Below, one piece after another: positions 17,220 to 25,752 of a stretch of 64,000 bases of DNA. Source of the DNA: Mesorhizobium sp. AR07 (GTDB taxonomy: Bacteria > Pseudomonadota > Alphaproteobacteria > Rhizobiales > Rhizobiaceae). A program made the position numbers and the translations under genes. The DNA lies in NCBI RefSeq assembly GCF_024746815.1, contig NZ_CP080525.1, positions 372,001 to 436,000 of the forward strand, given 5' to 3'. Position 1 is the stretch's first letter. Each line of letters begins with the position of its first letter. The notes under the pieces were generated by a model. The model did no database searches. It worked only from the letters and a program-made list of their open reading frames with translations, and had not been told where the DNA came from.

Positions 17220-19499
17220 ATGTCCGTTCAGTCCGCGGCCGCAGATGTCGACGTCGATCTCAGGCAGCTCTTCGCCAGCCTGGCGAGGAACTGGCTGCGC
17301 ATCCTCGTTGTCGCGCTGGTGGTGACCGGCGCGGCTTTCGCGCTCGCCTCGCTTGCCACGCGCCACTACAAGGCCCAGACGCAGGTAGAGATTGCTCCGC
17401 GTGAATCCGTCTATACGCGGCCGGCCAGCAACGGCGACACCGACAGGCCGATTCTCGATGAACAAGGCGTTGCCACTCAGGTCCAGATAATTTCCTCCAA
17501 CGAAATCCTCAAGCGGGTCGCGCAGAAGCTTGGTCTGGAAAAACTGCCCGAGTTCGACGAAGCGCTCGACATGTCGGCGTTGAACCGCGCTCTGGTCCTC
17601 GTTGGCTTGAAGAGCGACCCGATGGAAATTCCGACGGAAGAACGCGTTCTCAAGAAAATGCGTGAGAAGCTCAACGTCTATGGCGTCGAGAAGACCCGCA
17701 TCATTGCCATTGAGTTCTCATCGGAAGATCCCAAGCTTGCGGCCGCCATACCCGACGCCATTGCCGCCGCCTATATTGCGGGGCAGGGGGCTGCCAAGCT
17801 CGAATCGAACAATGCCGCCGCCGATTTTCTGGCGCCGGAGATCGCCGATCTGCAACGGCAGGTGAAGGATGCCGAGGCCAAGGTCGCCACCTACCGGGCG
17901 CAATCCGATCTTCTGATGGGTGGCAACAACTCGGTGCTTGCCACGCAGCAGCTTTCCGAACTGTCGAGCGAGCTGACGCGCGTGCGCGCCAACCGCGCCT
18001 CGGCGGAAGCGACCGCCAACAGCGTGCGCCAGGCGTTGCAGGGCGGCGGTTCGCTCGATGCCGTGCCTGAGGTCTTGTCTTCCGATCTGATCCAGCGCCT
18101 GCGCGAGCGGCAGGTTGAGCTCAGGGCCAACATTGCCGATCTGTCCACGACCTTGCTCGACAATCATCCGCGCATCCGGGCGCTTAAATCTCAGCTTGCC
18201 GATCTCGACGGCCAGATCCGCAATGAGGCGCAAAAACTGATGAAGGGTCTGATGACCCAGGCGCAGACCGCGCAGGCTCGTGAGAACCAGCTCGTTGCCG
18301 ACGTCAACACACTGAAGGCCGCTTCGGCCCGTGCCGGCGAACAGCAGGTCGAACTCGATGCCCTGCAGCGTGATGCGACCGCCAAGCGCCAGCAGCTCGA
18401 ATCGTACCAGACCAACTACCTGGCGGCGGCGTCGCGCAAGGACCGCAACTATCTGCCCGTCGATGCCCGGGTAGTTTCTCCGGCCCAGGTCCCCTCCGAG
18501 GCCTATTTCCCGAAGATAGGGCCGATCGTCGGCGCTGCCTTCGCCGCGTCGCTGCTGATCATGGCCATCGTGACGCTTCTGAAGGAGCTGTTTTCAGGCC
18601 GCGCGATGCGGCCGGCGACCGGCTCCCGATTCGAACGGATCGATGAGGTCGCGATGCCTCATGTAGCTCGGGCGCCCGATAGCGTCGCGATGCCGGTTGT
18701 CCGCCAGGAGGTCGACGTCATCGATGAGATGGGAGAGTATCCGGCTGAAGCGGCGGTCGAGCCCTACAGGGCCGCGATGCGCTATCCAACTGCCGAGACC
18801 GTTGCTCCTGATATGGCCGGGACGCCCGACATGGTCGCAATGCCCGAGGCGGCGCCGACCGAGAAGGCTGCTGTCGAGCCCGAACCGGCACGTTCCACCC
18901 TTGGCGAAATCGATGTCGAGAAGGCGGCGGAGAAGCTGATCGCCAGTGGCGCGGCGCGTGCCATATTCGTCTCGCCGGAGGGCGACGAGGCCGCCGCATC
19001 GGCGGTCCTGGTGGCGCGTGAAGTTTCCGACGCCGGCCTGCGCGTCCTGTTGCTGGACCTCACCGCTTCCGGCGCTGCCTCGCGGCCGATGCTGGACAGC
19101 GGGCTCTTCCCCGGCATCACCAACCTGCTCGCTTCGGAAGCGCAGTTCAGCGACGTTATCCACGCCGATCTCTACTCGGATTGCCACGTCATTCCGGTCG
19201 GCACGGCTGATCCGGTCCGCGCCATGCGCGCCGCGGACCGGCTGCCGATCATCATGCAGTCGCTGACAACAGCCTATGATCTGGTCGTGGTCGAATGCGG
19301 GCCTGCCGACGCGCAAGGCATCGGCCGTCTGGCCGGCGATGCCACCGAAGTCTTCCTCTCCATGCTGGAGCCGGATGATGAAGTGACGCAGGCCGCGGTC
19401 AAGCTGATCGAAAGCGGCTATCCGGACCTGACGCTGGTGACGCCGCTCGGCCACGAACCGCCCCGCAATCCGGTGCCGGGACGGCGCTCGGCGGCGTAG
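17220..19499 (+). CDS. Polysaccharide co-polymerase (Wzc/GumC-like) with degenerate ATPase domain
   Basis: The 759-residue inner-membrane protein controls chain length and drives export. Residues 1-55 include the first transmembrane helix (LRILVVALVVTGAAFALASLA); then a long periplasmic Wzz domain with coiled coils (about 190-400), the proline-rich approach to the membrane (VVSPAQVPSEAYFPKIGP), and the second helix near 440-460. A proline/alanine-rich linker leads to a CpsD/BY-kinase-like domain from about 570. There the Walker A position reads SPEGDEAAAS, lacking the GxxxxGK[ST] lysine, and no C-terminal tyrosine cluster exists, so autokinase activity is unlikely. The ATG follows a tagggatgc site. 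Confidence 0.9.
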   Translation: MSVQSAAADVDVDLRQLFASLARNWLRILVVALVVTGAAFALASLATRHYKAQTQVEIAPRESVYTRPASNGDTDRPILDEQGVATQVQIISSNEILKRVAQKLGLEKLPEFDEALDMSALNRALVLVGLKSDPMEIPTEERVLKKMREKLNVYGVEKTRIIAIEFSSEDPKLAAAIPDAIAAAYIAGQGAAKLESNNAAADFLAPEIADLQRQVKDAEAKVATYRAQSDLLMGGNNSVLATQQLSELSSELTRVRANRASAEATANSVRQALQGGGSLDAVPEVLSSDLIQRLRERQVELRANIADLSTTLLDNHPRIRALKSQLADLDGQIRNEAQKLMKGLMTQAQTAQARENQLVADVNTLKAASARAGEQQVELDALQRDATAKRQQLESYQTNYLAAASRKDRNYLPVDARVVSPAQVPSEAYFPKIGPIVGAAFAASLLIMAIVTLLKELFSGRAMRPATGSRFERIDEVAMPHVARAPDSVAMPVVRQEVDVIDEMGEYPAEAAVEPYRAAMRYPTAETVAPDMAGTPDMVAMPEAAPTEKAAVEPEPARSTLGEIDVEKAAEKLIASGAARAIFVSPEGDEAAASAVLVAREVSDAGLRVLLLDLTASGAASRPMLDSGLFPGITNLLASEAQFSDVIHADLYSDCHVIPVGTADPVRAMRAADRLPIIMQSLTTAYDLVVVECGPADAQGIGRLAGDATEVFLSMLEPDDEVTQAAVKLIESGYPDLTLVTPLGHEPPRNPVPGRRSAA

Positions 19500-19544
19500 A
19501 CGAGTTGCAAATTCTCTGGCGGACGCTGTTCGGTCCTGAAAGTT

Positions 19545-20390
19545 CTATCCCAACTCCAACGTCGTCACGCCGAATATCCTGTGCGGGCCGAGCTTTGGGG
19601 GCTGGCCCTTGTACATGCGGCTGGTGGTGAAGGTCGGTGAGAAGCCTGCCGCGTCGAGCGCTGCGATGAAGTCCAACTGGGTCGCTGGAACGTCGATGTG
19701 CAGTTCGCCGCCTCCGCACATACCCGCCAGTCCGTCGAGCAGTTGCAGCGCGATCTCCTTATCGTCGGCAAACAGCGGGCCGATCTTGAAGCCTGAGCGG
19801 CACGGGCGCGCCACCGCATAGCCGGTGGTGCCGCGCGAGCTGATCGCCGCCAGCCCGTAGTGAGGCGCCGGCAGCCAGCGCTGCAGGAAGGCCCGTCTCG
19901 GTGCCGGAAAACAATGGGTGTCATAGGCGATGATGTCGGGCACGAGCTGCGTCGTCACCGTGCGCAGCCCATCGTCCCTGACCGCCGGGCCCGCCTTGCG
20001 CCCACTGTAGCGGATGGTCTCGTAGGCGGGCCTGAAGCCCTTGTGCCGGTAATTGGCCTGCTGCTCGGCGACGCCGTCGAGGCCGATCGTGCGGCCCGCC
20101 AGCCTCGCCATGCCGGCAGTCCACACCGCCTTGCCGTAGCCCTTGCCGCGCATATCCGCCCGACAGATGTAGAGGCCGATGAAACCAAATTCATGGCCAT
20201 AGGCCACCGCCGAGATTGCCGCGACCATTTCGTTACCGACAAAGGCGCCGATGAACCCTTCGGGATCCGCTGCCTGGAACATTGCCGCGTCCTCAAGGCC
20301 GGGGTTCCAGCCTTCCACCGCCGCCCAGTCGACAAGAATCGCCAGTTCCTGCAGCGACAGTGTGCGGATGGTCGGCTTCATGGCACTCAC
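19545..20390 (-). CDS. GNAT-family N-acetyltransferase
   Basis: The 281-residue protein has an N-terminal GNAT domain with the acetyl-CoA loop ICRADMRGKGYGKAVW (the R/Q-x-x-G-x-G/A motif, about residues 75-90) and a C-terminal second acetyltransferase-like half ending at ELG, as in the YitH/DUF1248-type proteins. The GTG start overlaps the racemase stop (GTGA), so it is the last gene of the ABC transporter operon; an in-frame ATG lies three codons in. Its linkage to a racemase and an importer suggests acylation of a transported amine or amino acid, which is inference. Confidence 0.82.
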   Translation of the reverse strand: MSAMKPTIRTLSLQELAILVDWAAVEGWNPGLEDAAMFQAADPEGFIGAFVGNEMVAAISAVAYGHEFGFIGLYICRADMRGKGYGKAVWTAGMARLAGRTIGLDGVAEQQANYRHKGFRPAYETIRYSGRKAGPAVRDDGLRTVTTQLVPDIIAYDTHCFPAPRRAFLQRWLPAPHYGLAAISSRGTTGYAVARPCRSGFKIGPLFADDKEIALQLLDGLAGMCGGGELHIDVPATQLDFIAALDAAGFSPTFTTSRMYKGQPPKLGPHRIFGVTTLELG

Positions 20391-21133
20391 TCCGCGGCGA
20401 CGGCTCCAGGCGAGAAGGATTTCAGCATGCCACGGTAGGGCTTGGCCAGTGGGCTCGCATAGGCGCCGCGCTTCGATGTCGACAGGCCGAGCGCTACCAG
20501 CGCCTCGGCCTGTTTCATCGCAGCGCCGACACCGTCGATGACAGGCAGGCCGAATTCGGCCTGGAGCCGGTGGGCAAGATCCGCCATGCCGGCGCAGCCA
20601 AGCACGATGGCTTCGGCGCGGTCCTCCTCGACGGCCCGGGCGATTTCGTCGCGCAGCTTCCCGATCGCGCCTGATGCCGGATCTTCAAGGGCGAGCACCG
20701 GAATGTCGGCGGCCCGTACACGCGCTCGCCCCGCCATGCCGTAGCGCTGCACCAACCCCTCCACCGGTATGCGGGAGCGTTCGGTGGTGGTGACGACGGT
20801 GAAGCGCTGGGCGATGAAGGACGCGATGCTGAGCGCCGCCTCGCAAATGCCGATGATCGGGATGTTGGCCATGGCGCGCGCGGCATCCAGGCCCGTATCG
20901 TCGAAACAGGCGATGATGGCCGCCTGCGCGCCGGCACGCTCGCCGGCGGCGATCTCCATCAGCAGGCCGGGCACGGCGAGCGCCTCGTCATAATAACCTT
21001 CGATCGAAGCCGGCCCCGTGGAGGAGGTGACGGCGACGACCTCCGTGGTGGCGCCTGCCACGGCGCGCGCCGCCGCACCGATGGTTTCGGTCATGCTGGC
21101 CGTCGTGTTGGGATTCACCACAAGGATCCGCAT
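20387..21133 (-). CDS. Aspartate/glutamate/hydantoin racemase family protein
   Basis: The two catalytic cysteines of cofactor-independent racemases are present: Cys76 in IIACFDDTGL and Cys180 in IVLGCAGM. The opening MRILVVNPNT and the SIEGYYDEA segment favour the hydantoin/allantoin racemase branch (HyuE-like) over glutamate racemase; 248 residues is typical. The ATG lies 2 bases after the permease stop and its own stop overlaps the GNAT start. Substrate is likely linked to what the ABC importer carries. Confidence 0.9.
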   Translation of the reverse strand: MRILVVNPNTTASMTETIGAAARAVAGATTEVVAVTSSTGPASIEGYYDEALAVPGLLMEIAAGERAGAQAAIIACFDDTGLDAARAMANIPIIGICEAALSIASFIAQRFTVVTTTERSRIPVEGLVQRYGMAGRARVRAADIPVLALEDPASGAIGKLRDEIARAVEEDRAEAIVLGCAGMADLAHRLQAEFGLPVIDGVGAAMKQAEALVALGLSTSKRGAYASPLAKPYRGMLKSFSPGAVAAE

Positions 21134-21135
21134 GG

Positions 21136-21954
21136 TCAGGCACGCACCCGGCGGCGGCCGACATAGAGGATGGCGCCAAGCGTCGCCAGGATCACCAGGA
21201 ACGAGAAAACCGTGGTCACCGTGCCCAGCGCGTAGAGCACCGGCGTCGTCACATTGGTGGTCATGCCGTAGATCTCGAGCGGCAGCGTGTTGAAAGTGCC
21301 TGATGTCATCAGCGTGCGGGCGAACTCGTCGTAGGACAGTGTGAAGCCGAACAGGCCGACGCCGATCAGGCTCGGCGCGATCATCGGCAGCACGACATGG
21401 GCGAAGGTCTGCCAGGAGGTGGCGCCGAGGTCGCGCGCGGCTTCCTCGTAGGCGGGTGAGAAACGGTTGAAGACGGCGAACATGATCAGCACGCCGAAGG
21501 GCAGTGTCCAGGTCAGATGGGCGCCGAAGGCCGACGTGTACCAGGCCGGGCGAAAACCGATCTGCTGGAAGACGACGCCGATGCCCAGCGAAATGATGAT
21601 CGAGGGCACGACCAGGCTGGCGACTGCCAGGTAGAACAGCGCGGTGGCACCACGAAACTTCTGGCGGAAGGCAAGGCCGGCGAGCAGCGACACGGCGACG
21701 GTGACGATCATCACCATGACACCCAGCAACAGCGAGCGCTTGAAGCTGCCGCCGAAATCGCCGACCGCCTGGCGCTCGAACAGATTGGCGAACCAGTGCA
21801 GCGACACGCCGTTGAGCGGGAAGGTGAGGCCGCCGGTCTCGCCCTGGAAGGAGAGGATCAGGATCGCCGACAGCGGGCCGTAGAGGAACAGCACGAACAG
21901 CGTGAAGAAGGCCGCCAGCACGTAGAATTCGATGGTGCGTTTTTCGTGGCTCAC
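21136..21954 (-). CDS. ABC transporter permease (PotC/type-1 family)
   Basis: A 272-residue inner-membrane permease with six helices and the EAA loop EEAARDLGATSWQTFAHVVLPMIAPSLIG that contacts the ATPase. It resembles the PotC side of spermidine/putrescine-type importers. I chose the GTG at 21954, six bases after AAGGAG; an in-frame ATG eight codons upstream would overlap the previous gene. It forms a heterodimer with the adjacent PotB-like gene. Confidence 0.93.
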   Translation of the reverse strand: MSHEKRTIEFYVLAAFFTLFVLFLYGPLSAILILSFQGETGGLTFPLNGVSLHWFANLFERQAVGDFGGSFKRSLLLGVMVMIVTVAVSLLAGLAFRQKFRGATALFYLAVASLVVPSIIISLGIGVVFQQIGFRPAWYTSAFGAHLTWTLPFGVLIMFAVFNRFSPAYEEAARDLGATSWQTFAHVVLPMIAPSLIGVGLFGFTLSYDEFARTLMTSGTFNTLPLEIYGMTTNVTTPVLYALGTVTTVFSFLVILATLGAILYVGRRRVRA

Positions 21955-21955
21955 G

Positions 21956-22867
21956 TCAAAGCTCCTTGCGGATATCAACGATGCGCAGGATGCCGGCGAC
22001 CATCAAAAGCACCAGCACCAGAAGCACCACCGCATTGGCGGCGGCGGCAGGATATTGCAGTAGCGACATCTGGTTCTTCATCATCAGCGCGACCGATGCG
22101 CTTTGCCCGCCCGACATCACCTGCACGGTGGAGAAATCGGCCATGACAAGCGTGACGACGAATATGGTGCCGATCGCCATGCCAGGCTTGGCCAGCGGAA
22201 TGATGACGTTCCACAGCACTTGCCAGCCCGAAGCGCCGGCATCCCGCGCGGCCTCGACCAGCGATTTGTCGATGCGCATCAGCGTGTTGAAGATCGGCGT
22301 CACCATGAACAGCGTGTAGAGATGCACCATGGCCAGCACGACCGCGAATTCCGAATAGAGCAGCCATTCGATGGGCTTGGGCACCAGGCCCAACTGCACC
22401 AGCGTCGAGTTGATCAGCCCGTTGCGGCCGAGCACCGGGATCCACGAGATCATGCGGATGATGTTGGAGGTCAGGAACGGCACGGTGCAGACCAGGAACA
22501 GCACCATCTGCATGGCCGTGGTGCGGATGTGGAAAGCCAGGAAATAGGCGACCCAGAAGCCGATGAACAAGGTCAGCGCCCAGACGATGGCCGCGAATTT
22601 GATGGTGTTGAGATAGGTCTTCCAGGTCACCCAGGAGCCCAGCACATCCGAATAGTTGGTGGTCAGGAAATCCGGATACATGGCGGCGAAGTCGTAATCC
22701 CAGAAGGACACGACGACGATCATGATGATGGGCAGCAGCAGGAACGCACCGAGGATGATGGCCAGCGGCGCCGACTGCAGGTAGGGCGTGATGGCACTGA
22801 GCGACAGGCGACGGCGCCGGGCGGGCTTGGCGGCGGCGATTGCGGGGCGTTCGAGAGCGACTGTCAT
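21956..22867 (-). CDS. ABC transporter permease (PotB/type-1 family)
   Basis: A 303-residue permease. After a basic cytoplasmic N-terminus (AKPARRRRLSL) come six helices, with the EAA loop VEAARDAGASGWQVLWNVIIPLAKPGMAIG near residue 210. Family is the PotB/type-1 class of spermidine/putrescine-like importers. The frame continues upstream of the ATG at 22867, but that part is antisense shadow over the repeat and the binding-protein gene. The stop is 1 base before the next gene's start codon. Confidence 0.92.
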   Translation of the reverse strand: MTVALERPAIAAAKPARRRRLSLSAITPYLQSAPLAIILGAFLLLPIIMIVVVSFWDYDFAAMYPDFLTTNYSDVLGSWVTWKTYLNTIKFAAIVWALTLFIGFWVAYFLAFHIRTTAMQMVLFLVCTVPFLTSNIIRMISWIPVLGRNGLINSTLVQLGLVPKPIEWLLYSEFAVVLAMVHLYTLFMVTPIFNTLMRIDKSLVEAARDAGASGWQVLWNVIIPLAKPGMAIGTIFVVTLVMADFSTVQVMSGGQSASVALMMKNQMSLLQYPAAAANAVVLLVLVLLMVAGILRIVDIRKEL

Positions 22868-22911
22868 CAATGGTCCCGGTGCAGGTTCGCGATGCGGGCG
22901 GAGCGGCTTTT

Positions 22912-23060
22912 CCTTCTCCCCTTGTGTGGGAGAAGGTGGCCGAGCGAAGCTCGGTCGGATGAGGGGTGCTGGACGGATCACCCACGGTGGAGTTTCTTCC
23001 GACACCCTCATCCGTCTTGGCGCTGCGCGCCAATCCGCCTTCTCCCACAAGGGGAGAAGG
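22912..23060. repeat. Palindromic interspersed element within the ABC operon
   Basis: The ends are inverted copies of each other: 22912-22936 reads as the reverse complement of 23038-23060 apart from two extra bases. Between them are smaller inverted pairs (gatgaggg / ccctcatc). It lies in the 209-base gap between the binding-protein stop and the permease start, the only long gap in the operon. Its look matches short non-autonomous repeats of rhizobia. Confidence 0.8.
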
Positions 23061-23076
23061 CGGGGCGCTGGCTGCA

Positions 23077-24366
23077 TCAGGCCGCGATGAACTCGTTCCA
23101 GCGCTTCACCATATAGCGGTCCTCGTCCATGACCGAGTTCCAGCAGGCGACCTTGCCCATGCGCTCCTCGAAGGAGCCGCCGTCTCGCACCGCACCCGCC
23201 TTTTCCATGACGGTGCCGTCGGGCGCCTTGATCTCGCCCTTGGCCGGCTTGCCCTCGATCCAGTAACCCCACTCGTCCTCGGACATGAACTTCTTGGCCG
23301 AGACCATATTGGCCGAGTAGTAGCCTTGGCGGTTGAGGTAGCCACCGACCCAGCCCGACGTGTACCAGTTGATGTATTCGTAGGCCGCGTCGAGTTCGGC
23401 GCCCTTGAGGTGGGCGGCGAGGCCAAGGCCGCCGCCCCATGAGCGGTAGCCTTCCTTGAGCGGCTGGAAGCGGCAGGGAATGCCCTTGGAGCGCACCGCG
23501 GCGACGGCCGGCGACCACATCGACTGGATGACCACTTCGCCCGACGCCATCAAATTGACGCTCTCGTCGAAGGACTTCCAGAAGGCGCGGAACTGGCCGC
23601 CCTGCTTGGCCTTGATCAGGAAGTCGATCGTCTTGTCGATCTCGTCCTTGGTCATGTTGCCCTTGTCGGCATATTTGACGTTGCCCATCGCTTCCATGAT
23701 CATCGCCGCATCCATGATGCCGATGGAGGGGATGTTGAGGATCGCTGTCTTGCCCTTGAAGGCCGGGTCCATGATGTCCGCCCAGCTGTTGATGTCGCGG
23801 CCGACGAGGTCGGGGCGGATGCCCAGCGTATCGGCGTTGTAGATTGTCGGCACCATGGTGAACCAGTTGGTCGGCGCCTTGGCGAAGGTCTTTGAATCCT
23901 GCGCCTCAACGAAGCCGACCGTGTGCGGCGCCGTGCCCTGGGCAATCACGCTGTCGGGCATCAGCTTGCCGGTTTTGAACAGCGGCACCAGTTCGTCGTA
24001 ATATTTCAGCTTGCTGACATCCATCGGCTGCAGCACGCCGGTGGGGAACACCTTCTTGCAGATCCAGTATTCGATGTCGGCGATGTCGTAGCTGTCGGGC
24101 TGCGTCACGGCGCGCTGGGCGGCGGCGTCGGAATCGGTCGCCGTCATCTCCAGCGTGATGCCGAGGTCGGCCTTGCACTTGTCGGCGATGGCGTTGAGGT
24201 TCGACACGCCGGTGCCGAACTGGCGCAGCGTGATGTTGGACTGCGCCCAGATGGTCGGGAAGCCGGTGATGACGCCCGAGCCGGCGGCGAGGCCGACGGC
24301 GGCGGCGCCTGTCTTGAGCAATGAGCGGCGCGAAATGCCAGTCTTGTTTTCCATGGTGTTTGTCAT
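23077..24366 (-). CDS. ABC transporter substrate-binding protein, Tat-exported (PotD-like)
   Basis: The 429-residue precursor carries a twin-arginine signal (GISRRSLLKTGAAAVGLAAG, residues 9-28) cut near QS. The rest is a family-1-type binding protein: DIADIEYWICKKVFPTGVLQPMDVSKL, NWFTMVPTIYNADTLG and a C-terminal VKRWNEFIAA. PotD-like proteins in this clade bind polyamines, opines or small nitrogen compounds. The ATG at 24366 follows acaggggaatag. A repeat lies between it and the permeases, which could help keep binding protein in excess. Ligand unknown. Confidence 0.92.
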   Translation of the reverse strand: MTNTMENKTGISRRSLLKTGAAAVGLAAGSGVITGFPTIWAQSNITLRQFGTGVSNLNAIADKCKADLGITLEMTATDSDAAAQRAVTQPDSYDIADIEYWICKKVFPTGVLQPMDVSKLKYYDELVPLFKTGKLMPDSVIAQGTAPHTVGFVEAQDSKTFAKAPTNWFTMVPTIYNADTLGIRPDLVGRDINSWADIMDPAFKGKTAILNIPSIGIMDAAMIMEAMGNVKYADKGNMTKDEIDKTIDFLIKAKQGGQFRAFWKSFDESVNLMASGEVVIQSMWSPAVAAVRSKGIPCRFQPLKEGYRSWGGGLGLAAHLKGAELDAAYEYINWYTSGWVGGYLNRQGYYSANMVSAKKFMSEDEWGYWIEGKPAKGEIKAPDGTVMEKAGAVRDGGSFEERMGKVACWNSVMDEDRYMVKRWNEFIAA

Positions 24367-24400
24367 GCCTATTCCCCTGTCTTGTTTTGCTTCGTTGAAT

Positions 24401-25489
24401 TCATGAATGAAGGCGCCCGAGGACGATGGCATCCTCGGAATCCCAGGCGAGCGGAACGGCGTCGCCAATGGCGACGGGTCTGGCGAAGAAGTCGGAATCG
24501 TCGATGATGACGGTGAAATCATCGATGCCGGCGCCGGTGACCGACAGCTTCACCGTGGCGCCGCGATATTCGATGTTGGAGACGATGCCGGTGAAGCCGA
24601 GGCCGGGCGCGGGGGGCTCGCCGATGCGCACATGGTCGGTGCGGATGGCGATGTCGATCGGCGCTCCCGGCTTCTGGTCTTGCCCGCAGGCAGCAAGCGA
24701 GGCGCCGCCATTGACGTCGAAGACGACCATGCCGTCACGTTCTCCGGTGACGCGGCCCGAGATGACATTGTGGTCGCCCATGAAGCGCGCCACGAACGCC
24801 GTGGCCGGCCGCTCGAACACGTCGCGCGGGGGTGCCGCCTGTTCGATGCGGCCGTCATTCATCACCACGATCAGGTCCGCCAAGGCCATGGCCTCCTCCT
24901 GGCTGTGGGTGACGTGGACGAAGGTTATGCCGAGCGAGGTCTGCAGCTTCTTCAACTCGGCGCGCATGCGTATCTTCAGGAACGGGTCGAGCGCCGATAG
25001 CGGCTCGTCGAGCAGCAGCGCCTCCGGATCGGTGATGAGCGCCCGCGCCAGTGCCACGCGCTGCTGCTGGCCGCCGGAAAGCTGCGCGGGGCGGCGTGTG
25101 GCGTAAGCCTCCATCTGCATCAGCTTGAGCATGTCGAACGCCTTGGCGCGGCGCTGTTCCTTGTCGACGCCCTTCATCTTCAGGCTGAAGGCGACATTGT
25201 CGATGAGGTCGAGATGCGGGAACAGCGCGTAGGACTGGAACATCATCGCCGTACCGCGCTTGGCCGGCGGCAGGTCGGTGACGACGGTGTTGCCGAGGCG
25301 GACATCGCCCGACGAAATGCTTTCGTGGCCGGCGATCATGCGCAGAGTGGAGGTCTTGCCGCAGCCGGAGGGGCCGAGCAGGCAGCAATAGGTGCCGGCC
25401 GGTATCTTCAGGCTGATGTCCTCGACGGCGGTCGTCGTTCCATAGACTTTCGAAACGGACACGATGTCGATCTCGGCGGCTTTGGACAT
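24401..25489 (-). CDS. ABC transporter ATP-binding protein (PotA-like)
   Basis: The 362-residue ATPase has Walker A GPSGCGKTS (about residues 38-46), the Q-loop FQSYALFP, the signature LSGGQQQRVALARAL, Walker B LLLDEPLSALD and the H-loop VTHSQEEAM, then a C-terminal TOBE domain. This is the CUT/PotA type with one ATPase gene that powers both permeases. It is the first gene of the minus-strand operon; divergent from the GntR gene across the operator candidates. Confidence 0.96.
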   Translation of the reverse strand: MSKAAEIDIVSVSKVYGTTTAVEDISLKIPAGTYCCLLGPSGCGKTSTLRMIAGHESISSGDVRLGNTVVTDLPPAKRGTAMMFQSYALFPHLDLIDNVAFSLKMKGVDKEQRRAKAFDMLKLMQMEAYATRRPAQLSGGQQQRVALARALITDPEALLLDEPLSALDPFLKIRMRAELKKLQTSLGITFVHVTHSQEEAMALADLIVVMNDGRIEQAAPPRDVFERPATAFVARFMGDHNVISGRVTGERDGMVVFDVNGGASLAACGQDQKPGAPIDIAIRTDHVRIGEPPAPGLGFTGIVSNIEYRGATVKLSVTGAGIDDFTVIIDDSDFFARPVAIGDAVPLAWDSEDAIVLGRLHS

Positions 25490-25614
25490 TCAGGCTTCCC
25501 CGTTGGGTCGCATTAACCAATGCATCATGCGTGCCAATCCGCGGACGATCGGCCAAGCGTTTGAATTGTCTGAAAAATCAGGATTCTTGGGTGCCGCCTA
25601 TCTGAAAGGCTTCC

Positions 25615-25629
25615 TTGTGCATTGCACAA
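25615..25629. promoter_or_regulatory. Palindromic operator candidate 1
   Basis: ttgtgca-t-tgcacaa is a perfect 7-1-7 palindrome in the divergent region between the importer operon and the GntR gene. Confidence 0.65.
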
Positions 25630-25640
25630 ATTATGGGCGA

Positions 25641-25659
25641 TTGTGCGCGATATGCACAA
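25641..25659. promoter_or_regulatory. Palindromic operator candidate 2
   Basis: ttgtgc ... gcacaa repeats the half-sites of the first palindrome with a 7-base spacer, its centre 28 bases away. Two copies of one half-site next to a GntR gene support a shared regulator site. Confidence 0.6.
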
Positions 25660-25752
25660 GAATCGTATGCAATCTTTTTCGGCTTCGTGTTCACTTTGCC
25701 TCTCGTGCGGAGGCGACGAGTCGCGTTAGAAGGGGGCGGGAACATCATCGCC

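Noticed and set aside
21956..23518. A long minus-strand frame extending the permease upstream
   Set aside because: The extra part overlaps the binding-protein gene and the repeat and is Arg/Gly-rich shadow sequence; the ATG at 22867 starts the conserved protein.
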